Assembly (NCBI RefSeq): GCF_000006405.1
Contig: NW_003210883.1
Coordinates: forward strand, 131,357 to 195,356
Direction: 5' to 3'
Source of the DNA: Perkinsus marinus ATCC 50983
Lineage: Eukaryota > Perkinsozoa > Perkinsida > Perkinsidae
Length of the DNA stretch: 64,000 nucleotides
A model generated the notes under the pieces. That model ran no database searches, was not told the DNA's origin, and saw nothing but the letters and a program-made list of their open reading frames with translations. The translations under genes were made by a program, and so were the position numbers. Shown piece after piece: positions 56,060-64,000 of the stretch; positions within the stretch are counted from its first letter, which is position 1, and the number at the start of each line of letters is the position of its first letter.

Positions 56060-57383
56060 GAAAATCAGTGACACAGATACATACATATCATGGAAGGGAT
56101 ACGCCAACGAGTCACTCGGCGAAGTGAAACACGCCAACGGCAGCTAACAATTCGAGATAAGATAGTATCTTCACAGCTCAAGACATCTGAACTTCAGATG
56201 ACCTGAAGGTCCTCGTGGACGTTCAACTTCACACCGCAGATCAGTGTGAATCCACCAAAACAGTTCACAGAATACCATAGAACAGGTGAAGGCTGGCCCG
56301 CTCGAACCAACTGCCGCACAAGCTTGTAGGGATGTCTCTGACGCCCAAAGACTTCTGTCCCCTCATCTGGCGCCCCATGTGTAGCATAAAAAAACAAGGG
56401 GCGATCTGACTACGACATGGTATGTAAGGTAGCATATACCCAGGTTTATCATAGAGGACTGTAGCTAGTTCTAGGAACTCGGTTTCCGTTTTTTCTCCGG
56501 ATAGACGTCGAGTGAGTCTTTCCCAAGTTGAGAGTGATAGCTTCGCTTTGACTAAAGCAGACAGAGTTCTTGTTGCAGTACAGCGTTCATTATCTGCGAG
56601 AGGAATCAGTACGGTTCCGGGCGGCACTTGTTTATGCTATCCGTCTTGAACGTTATCGATTATTAAGACGAGCGCTTTTTACGATCACAATTTGCTATGT
56701 TCCGTTCAGTGTGCTCGCGTCATAGTCGTATAGTCCAACCTATCATCAGTCCGTCCTAATACGAATATCCATGTTAGTCGTCATTTCACTAACTCGGTTA
56801 TTGGACTCGTACGCCTGACATTCTACCTATCAGTCTACTCCCATAATACCGGTACAGCAAAAGACCCAGAACTTGAGTTAAGAGGTTACATCAGTACGTC
56901 ACGGTGGTGTACAAGTTAAGCGAAGTCACTAGTGTATACCACTCAGGACTTGGCAGTGAATCATTCACAAAACACCAAATATACTAGTCGACAGCGTCAG
57001 AGAGCTGTTTCTCAGCAACAGGCTGTTGCCAACAGCTAACCCTGACAAACACCCCAACCACTGTACCACTAATTGACGTTGGAGGAGGAGTTGGGTGAAG
57101 GTTCTGCAAGGGAGCAAGTTCAACGACTGTACAACGCAATGGGGGAAATGGCGCTCGCCGCATTCAACTTTGTATAGGTGGCACCAGATTGGGTAGTTAC
57201 GTACTTCGGAAAGCGCAACAAGCTCACGCTTCCGAGCATGAAGAATTAAATGTTGGTAGCAGATTATCGGATAAAGCCTATGAGACTACAGGTTGCACCT
57301 GTGTAGTGATTCTGCTCCAACTACGATATGAACAATATTCTTTTTGTACTGGTACAGGGGCCCTCGTCTAGTCATAGTAGTAC
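56060..57383. repeat. Left arm of a rearranged inverted duplication
   Basis: The segment matches the inverse of 59165-60500, but with block order changed. Blocks A (59165-59455), B (59455-59600), C (59601-60095) and D (element-3-type LTR and pol end, 60096-60500) appear here as B', A', D', C'. The A'-D' join lies near 56475-56490. Sequence similarity is high along all four blocks. Confidence 0.75.
56485..56893 (+). mobile_element. 3' end of an element-3-family copy, plus strand
   Basis: The last coding bases of the element-3-type polyprotein (56485-56628) lead into a 265-bp LTR (56629-56893) in the orientation opposite to elements 3 and 5. GTAC follows (56894-56897). The upstream part of the element is missing. 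Confidence 0.75.
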
Positions 57384-57388
57384 TACGG

Positions 57389-57600
57389 TAGTACGTCACG
57401 GTGGTGTACAAGTTAAGCAAAGTCACTAGTGTATACCACTCAGGACTTGGCAGTGGATCATTCGCAAAACACCAAATATACGACTAGTCGGGAGCGTCAG
57501 AGAGCCGTTTCACAGCAACAGGCTGTTGCCAACAGCTAACCCTGACAAACACCCCAACCACTGTACCACTAATTGACGTTGGAGAAGAAGTTGAGTCAGA
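57389..57600. repeat. Second copy of the GTACGTCACGGTGG unit
   Basis: Direct repeat of 56894-57095 with scattered differences, beginning GTACGTCACGGTGGTG but without the LTR in front of it. It therefore resembles an unoccupied version of the site that bears the LTR at 56893. Confidence 0.65.
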
Positions 57601-59164
57601 ATTCTTGCGGAGAGCGATTGAGCGAGTCGGCTCATGAAATGGGCACCATTCATCTTGCGACGACCGAGAAAGCTCTCTCCAGGTCGAAAATTGTTCCAAA
57701 ATACTTGGCGTGATAACATTCAATACAGCATCTTCCAGAGCATGACCAATTAAACTAAATATAGTACTCCGGTCTAAAAGAACCATCACTGAGTCTTTCC
57801 AATATCTTTCTCATTCTCAATCAATACCTTGCTCATCAATAATCATCCTTCCAGTTTCCTCTGGACGTATAGGCTGTCGTGTTTTAGAATCTCGAGCGAG
57901 CTGCTCACCGACCTTATTAGCGAGATCAAATATATGGGCCTCTGCCCGGTCACGACTCTCCATCGCTGAATCGCGCCGATGTCGACGACGATGGCTTCCT
58001 TTTGTTCTGGTTGCGGCAGAACGAGTTCTCCTGGATGGAGGTCCATTTATGGAGCAAGGTCAGTGACGGCTAAGACCGTTGTGTAGAGGGGGAAGGCAAT
58101 TTAGCGTCCCAAAGAGCGCTAGATTAGTCGAGCGCTCGCCGGGAGCGCTTGTAGAGGATACATTTCGCAAGTAAGGCAACTGTTTTACTGGTCCATCTAT
58201 CCTGATGGGCTACTTGCCTCAGGACCAAAGGCAGTATTGATGAAGTTAATCGTACCGTCAAAGTCACCTGGGTGAAATCAGGAGTTCTCGACGTGCAGAG
58301 GTGAGCTCTCATTCTTCACGGTGTTTAGCCGAGTGTTACTGATGCCTCTATCTTCATTAATGTTTTTCTTCAGCGTGGTGGCTCTCGGGAGAGTAAGGTT
58401 TAGTTGCTTTCCTTCGTTGCCCCGATGCCACATGTCCGCTGTAGATCTGTGTTATACTGTACACTCTGATGTACCTATTGGTTTCGCTGAAGATATAGAC
58501 CTCTTCAACTCTCCTGCATAGCCTAAGGCTAGTAGGTATGAAGATGGTAGTCCTCTTCCTGCTGACGAACCGGCCGATCGTCGTTGGACAGGTCAAAAGA
58601 AAAAAAAACTAGGTATCACAGATACTGTGTTAGATTTTCTAGTGTCTCGACTAGATGCGGCTATGATCCCGATTTACAGCGTTCTACGTCGAATGGATGT
58701 ATAAACTGGTCGTGTTAGAGGAGTCACCGAAGCAGAGTGTAGGACATTTGTCGAAGTCTCATCTTCTATCGAAACCTGGCAGAGAGGATGTGGCTTTACG
58801 ACCGATCGATAACTATCGTCGATCTGGACTTAGCGCCCAGTTGAGGAAGGATACACTCTCTATTCTCTACTAATGCACAAGTATTGGAAAGTCGAACTGG
58901 TGTGAGTCTGGTGTCCTCAAGGCTTCAGTACATGAGATGAATTTACTGAAGAGAGTTGATGTATGCTGTTTAATCGACTCACGTATACATGTATCATAGT
59001 TGGAGACATCGTCAATGTCGATTGTCACATTGTTATAGTGGTTGGTCGGTTGAGTTGGACATCGCTCCTGTTAGAGGAGTCCTGTATAACACCATCAAGT
59101 TCCGAGTCAAGCATCCCTATATATTGCTCGATGGAATGGCTTACGTAGTGTAAATATCTCATCT
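57601..59164. other. Unassigned spacer between inverted arms
   Basis: Short frames only. One weak RT-like phrase (RPIDNYR, near 58800) hints at another decayed retroelement. The word GCGCTCGCC appears near 58127. Confidence 0.35.
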
Positions 59165-60095
59165 GCTCCGGAAACCGATTTTCTAGAACTAGCTACAGTC
59201 CTCTATGATAAACCTGGGTATATGCTACCTTACATACCATGTCGTAGTCAGATCGCCCCTTCTTTTTTTATGCTACACATGGGGCGCCAGATGAGGAAAC
59301 AGAAGTCTTTGGGCGTCAGAGACATCCTTACAAGGTTGTGCGGCAGTTGGTTCGAGCGGGCCAGCCTTCACCTGTTCTATGGTATTCTGTGAACTGTTTT
59401 GGTGGATTCACACTGATCTGTGGTGTGAAGTTGAACGTCCACGAGGACCTTCAGATCATCTGAAGTTCAGAAGTCTTGAGCTGTGAAGATACTATCTTAT
59501 CTCGAATTGTTAGCTGCCGTTGGCGTGTTTCACTTTGCCGAGTGACTCGTTGGCGTATCCCTTCCATGATATGTATGTATCTGTGTCACTGATTTTCATG
59601 TAGTACTACTACGACTAGACGAGGGCCCCTGTACCAGTACAAAAAGAATATTGTTCATATCGTAGTTGGAGCAGAATCACTACACAGGTGCAACCTGTAG
59701 TCTCATGGGTTTTATCTGATAATCTGCTACCAACGTTTAATTCTTCATGCTCGGAAGCGTGAGCTTGTTGCGCTTTCCGAAGTACGTAACTACCCAATCT
59801 GGTGCCACCTATACAAAGTTCAATGCGGCGAGCGCCATTTCCCCCATTGCGTTGTACAGTCGTTGAACTTGCTCCCTTGCAGAACCTTCACCCAACTCCT
59901 CCTCCAACGTCAATCAGTGGTACAGTGGTTGGGGTGTTTGCCAGGGTTAGCTGTTGGCAACAGCCTGTTGCTGAGAAACAGCTCTCTGACGCTGTCGACT
60001 AGTCGTATATTTGGTGTTTTGTGAATGATTGACTGCCAAGTCCTGAGTGGTATACACTAGTGACTTCGCTTAACTTGTACACCACCGTGACGTAC
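59165..60095. repeat. Right arm of the rearranged inverted duplication
   Basis: Blocks A, B and C in order, followed directly by the element 5 LTR. Block C (59601-60095) runs TAGTACTACTACGAC to CCGTGACGTAC and carries GTAC (60092-60095) next to the LTR. Confidence 0.75.
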
Positions 60096-60360
60096 TGATG
60101 TAACCTCTTAACTCAGGTTCTGGGTCTTTTGCTGTACCGGTATTATGGGAATAGACTGATAGGTAGAATGTCAGGCGTACGAGTCCAATAACCGAGTTAG
60201 TTAAATGACGACTAACATGGATATTCGTATTAGGACGGACTGATGATAGGTTGGACTATACGACTATGACGCGAGCACACTGAACGGAACATAGCGAATT
60301 GTGATCGTAAAAGGCGCTCGTCTTAATAATCGATAACGTTCAAGACGGATAGCATGAACA
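60096..60360 (-). repeat. 3' LTR of element 5
   Basis: 265 bp of the same family as the element 3 LTRs, with more differences (for example GTTAGTTAAATGACG in place of GTTAATGGAATGACA). Preceded by GTAC. Confidence 0.82.
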
Positions 60361-60590
60361 AGTGCCGCCCGGAACCGTACTGGTTCCTCTCGCAGATAAT
60401 GAACGCTGTACTGCAACAGGGACTCTGTCTGCTTTAGTCAAAGCGAAGCTGTCACTCTCAACTTGGGAAAGACTCACTCGACGTCTATCCGGAGAAAAAA
60501 CCCGCTCCAGAAGTAAACTTGAATCGGCTACGGTTACGATCCGTATACAACGGCTTGAACTTACCCGAACAAAGGTCATGAACAATAATG

Positions 60591-61627
60591 TCAACCCAGG
60601 TAGGACCAACAGCCAGAATTTTTGCGAGTACAAGGTGGATCAGCACCGACATTCACCACGATGAACTCATCCTTACGGAGACCACCAATGGATCCTGGTA
60701 ATGAGTGTAGTGGTTGATCAACCAAGGTGATATCCTCCCTCCTCAGTGATATCTGAGATATAGGAACTCTCTTCACCTCCTTGGTGTCGTTGTCTAGATA
60801 TTTTATCCAACAAGTACGGAAGTTGGGATATAGATACCATGTAATCATGTAATCATGTAATGGAGGGGAGTCAGAGTCATAGCCGGACGGTTGTAGCCCA
60901 GAAGGAGGAGTACATACGACGGCTTCACGAATCTCCAAATTCTTCTTCCACGTAATCTTGGTACCTGGTTTTAATAGCTCAGTAGCACCAGAGGTTTGTA
61001 GAACATTAGCATTAGCGCATGCTCCTCCGAAGCGAAGGTAGCCCTTCTCATCGAGGTAAGATTGACATAGCTCTTCGATAGACTCATGGGGATACTCCTC
61101 GATCTCATCGGTAAATAAGCGGATTGGGCCACGAGACTGACCGAGTGCACAGTCAGAAGGGGTAGGTGACGGACCACAGTGGTTGTGATAGTAACAACTG
61201 AGGTGTAGGGCATAATCCCACGGCAACGAAGCTGGTAGTTTCTCCATCAATGACTTCAGGCGTCCCACTGTTCTATCACTCAATCCATTAGACTGAGGGT
61301 TAGCCGGTAGAGAGAAGGAGTAGTTTATACCTGAAGCTGAGGTCAGCAGCTCGGTTAAACGTGCCCTATATGCGGGACTCTGCCGGCAGGTAGGACCAAG
61401 CATCGCCGAAACAGACCCTTCACGAAGCAGAGTTTGTACATTATGCCATCCGAGTCGACGAGGAACACACTTTCCTGATGGAGCCTACCGGAAATTGCCT
61501 GGTAGAGCTCAGGAAGAGGTATATTATTGACCTTCGTCTCACGATCGTACAACGCAACCAGGTGTGGTTTCACAGTGGCCAGCGCGGAAAAGAAGCTCGA
61601 CGGGTCATCCTCCTCGTCGGTCTCCAC
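60591..61627 (-). pseudogene. Element 5 integrase remnant
   Basis: The pre-integrase stretch (DDPSSFFSALATVKPHLVAL, FVKGLFRRCLVLPAGRV) jumps to SPAYRARLTELLTSASGINY, then NGLSDRTVGRLKSLMEK with the third catalytic residue, and on through DYALHLSCYYHNHCGPSPTP to the C-terminal DEFIVVNVGAD. Unlike element 3 it reads through the position of the TAG (LHDYMITWYLYPNFR). Confidence 0.75.
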
Positions 61628-61633
61628 CGTTCG

Positions 61634-62083
61634 TCACGGTTCGTTGTCATCGTCAGGACGGTGAGATAAGACGAAAGCTGGATACCAGGCTCGTAGTGAT
61701 TCATCTCCTACAAGACAGGATTCGTTAAACGGGAATAATCCACAGCAGACATGTTCCCTTGGTAGAAGGTTATCTTCTAGGGGAAAAGTCTCCGACTGCC
61801 AAAGGATGACCGAGTAGCTCGCTCCATTCTCAGGGAAGATCTGGCCGTCAACTAACCTCAAAAACAGATCGCACCAGAAGTTTTTCTCACCAGAGATATA
61901 GAGATACTCGACAGGAATGGCGCTATACTCGGCGGTAAGGTCATACCAGTTGAGCCATCTACTGCGTTGTGTCGGAGGCGCGTCTTCAGGTAATGGTCGT
62001 CGTGCCACTCTCTCTAGCGATGCGGTATTATCCGACAGTGTCACGACACGGGGGTTGCCACTGGTAGGAGGAAACAATGACAC
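61634..62083 (-). pseudogene. Element 5 RNase H end and linker
   Basis: VVTLSDNTASLERVARR and STAEYSAIPVEYLYISGEKN-type sequence, then FPLEDNLLPREHVCCGLFPF, which is the sequence that in element 3 is fused directly to the protease end. Two further short frames at 62093-62635 (SEKTQQMLYQIVEHPPTTVG) belong to the RT connection. Confidence 0.6.
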
Positions 62084-62639
62084 TATTATAGACTAAGCAT
62101 AATAGAGAAACACTCCGACAAATTCTCTATCATAGTTCATCCAGTTTTTTCCAGCAGGTGTGAGCTTGTGTGAGTTACTCCACACGAGTCGGTCGTGACG
62201 TCTAAAGGTTTCATCTCCATTGGACTTCAGGTCGTCGATCGCACTCCTAGGGATTCTCCACAAAGAGGCGTTGGTACTCACTGGACTCGTATCAGCTACT
62301 ATCACCCAGACCAAATCAGGTTACAGTATTTCTCCGATACGGTGCCAAGACACTAACTGCTTATGAATAAAACGTGACAGACTTTGCCACTGCTCCTTCT
62401 GCTCATCAGTCAGGTTAATCCGAGTCGACCGACGAGAAGTAGAGTGTAAACCGCGTAAGGTAGTGAACGGTTCGAGCAGAGACGACAGACAATCCTCAGC
62501 ACGGTTAGTGATAAATGCTGATTTGCCGTAATTTAGTAGACCTAGACGTGATCGTAGACCTCCGACCGTGGTAGGAGGATGTTCTACGATTTGGTAGAGC
62601 ATCTGCTGTGTCTTCTCGCTAAGGGACCATCCCAAAGGG

Positions 62640-64000
62640 CTCAGAAAGCTTGAGCTTTAGAAAGTCTACGGTAGTTGATGGTGGTTGTCATTTACGGACA
62701 GGCACCTCACAACGAGCATATTCCAGGATATCGATGACCACATTGTAAAGCCATCGACAAGCAGCTTCTTCATGGTGATGGATGAGAACATCGTTGAAGT
62801 AGGTTATTATCGCCTCGTCGTTCAGGGTGTACTCGGGCAGACCGGTTCGTAGTGCCAAAGCCAAACCATAACACCATCATGCAGCAGAGCGGACCCATCC
62901 CATGATAAGAGCTTTATGAAGAAAGTAACGAGTCTTTATCTCGCCTGTACGGTCGTCTGGAAGCTGAACAGCTGCACCGAGTAGTGGTGACGAATCTTCA
63001 TCATAGTGCATTCTCCAGTATGCCGCCTTGACGCCCACAGTGGCAAAGAACCGAGACGGCTTCTCGCGGTTAGTCACGCGACCGTCTTTGGACCACGGGA
63101 TACTCCGAAGAACATCATCGACAGAAGAGAGGTATTGTTTCCAGTCTCCTCCCAGAGGAGCCGTTGCAACATTGGCTTTGCGAGAATCAACCACCATGCG
63201 ATAGCGGTCGGCGACATTCTCCTTGGTGAGGGGTTCCTCAGTGACGTTCCCAGGTTTGGGTACTAAGAAGAGTGGGTTGAAGTGTGTGTTACGGAAGTAC
63301 TTGTATGAATTTGGGGTTATCTCTTCCAAAATACCGTCTTCCTCCATGGACTTGACGAGCCATGCTGCCGCCTTCCGCTCAGTATCATTTTTGAGCGGGT
63401 AGGTACACCGACCAGGTTTAGGTATGCACACACCTTCACGCCTAATTGCCTTGACCACCGGGAGATCACAGCCCTTGAGCCGCTGGGCGATGAGTTTTTT
63501 CGCCTTCTCGGATAAGTCGCCGATACGCAAAGTTGATTCTTCAGAGGGCTTCGGGACTGGCCTCGAAGTTGCCGCCATTGCAGCATTGTTGACCTCCACC
63601 AACCGACCAGATAGGTTTAACGCCTCCAAAGATACGGTAAGAATAGGGAAGTCTAGGTTTAGGCCTACTTTCTGGATAGATACCAAACCAAGAAGTATCA
63701 TCGGAGATTCTGTATCGAGGAGCTTTCTAGGATACACCAATCCCTCGAGCTTACAAGCTGCTCCGAAGATCGAACATTTCAGAGAGATCTTGGAGGTTAA
63801 GGTGACAGTCGCACCGATACCTTGAATAAGACAAGGCCGATCCAGAGCTTGTATGCTATGCTTGACCCCGAGGTTAACGATGGTATCCTCAGGTATCAGG
63901 GTGTGAACACTGCCACTATCGAGAACTAATAGGACCTCCCACCGTAACTGGTAACTGGGACTGCTACCATCCTGCCGCCAGCTGCGTGAAAAGCCGAGAA
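62640..64000 (-). pseudogene. Element 5 protease end and reverse transcriptase
   Basis: The protease domain enters from the right edge (LVLDSGSVHTLI across a frameshift), then MVYPRKLLDTESPMILLG and LNLDFPILTVSLEAL. RT follows: RYRMVVDSRKANVATAP (template block), FFATVGVKAAYWRMHY (motif A, with Gly where Asp is expected) and, in another frame near 62790, IITYFNDVLIHHHEE (motif C, FND in place of xDD). This is the sequence that element 3 lacks. Confidence 0.7.

Larger units (their letters stand above)
60096..64000 (-). mobile_element. Element 5: RT-bearing relative of element 3, damaged, runs off the window
   Basis: A minus-strand copy reading from the right edge towards its 3' LTR at 60096-60360. 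It contains the protease end, RT, RNase H and part of the integrase of the element 3 family. Damage: a one-base deletion near 63939 relative to element 3 (CCCACC for CCCGACC); changed RT catalytic residues; several frame breaks at 62080-62880; and an internal deletion near 61378 joining LPAGRV directly to PAYRA, which removes the integrase finger and its first two acidic residues. The 5' LTR and gag lie outside the window. Confidence 0.82.

Overview
This is nuclear DNA from a unicellular eukaryote, most likely an alveolate of the Perkinsus type (inference). Five observations support that. Genes are packed tightly on both strands. Most are cut by many tiny GT-AG introns, commonly 34-55 nt and as short as 28 nt, made largely of TAA, ATG and TCA trinucleotide runs. 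Proteins carry long Asn, Asp, His, Gln or Ser runs. A calmodulin-domain (CDPK-type) kinase is present. Meckelin and a roadblock dynein light chain point to a flagellated stage. No bacterial gene organisation is seen, and the standard genetic code fits.

The left half (about 1-33.4 kb) is the gene-bearing part. In order it holds: a RING-H2 protein with SUMO-interaction-like motifs (1360-3936, -); prohibitin-1 (4467-5654, -); a gene-poor stretch; the RNA polymerase III repressor MAF1 (8213-9261, -); a 0.7-kb element with 14-bp terminal inverted repeats (9448-10133); an unrecognised multi-exon protein ending in a CaaX box (10366-12767, +); a membrane protein (13169-14158, -) and small weak genes; meckelin/TMEM67 (16069-20447, -); a small coiled-coil protein (20485-21075, -); a 1.8-kb zone filled with a GGTTTCGCCAA-like word; DYNLRB (23794-24502, +); KIN17 (24657-26418, -); CSTF2 (26684-28348, +); an intronless CDPK-like kinase (28918-31218, +); and an unrecognised helical protein (31387-33405, -).

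The right half (33.5-64 kb) is almost entirely LTR retrotransposons. A degenerate Ty3/gypsy-like element (element 1, -, 33521-49578) carries two later insertions: a BEL/Pao-like element (element 2, +, 38192-44261) in its gag, and a compact element (element 3, -, 45079-49480) in its 5' LTR. All three keep 4-bp target-site duplications. LTR divergence falls from host to guests, so the order of insertion can be read directly. Element 3 has nearly identical LTRs but lacks reverse transcriptase and RNase H while keeping gag, protease and integrase. A related copy at the right edge (element 5) has the RT region, but with catalytic residues changed. Between them lie a gag-RT remnant with two kinds of zinc finger (element 4, +) and a rearranged inverted duplication of about 1.3 kb arms around another copy of the element-3 LTR.

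Most genes are housekeeping functions: mitochondrial inner-membrane scaffold, Pol III control, cilium transition zone, dynein, DNA/RNA maintenance and mRNA 3'-end formation. They show no pathway clustering. Splice sites were inferred by eye from reading frame and family similarity, so exon boundaries are approximate unless stated.
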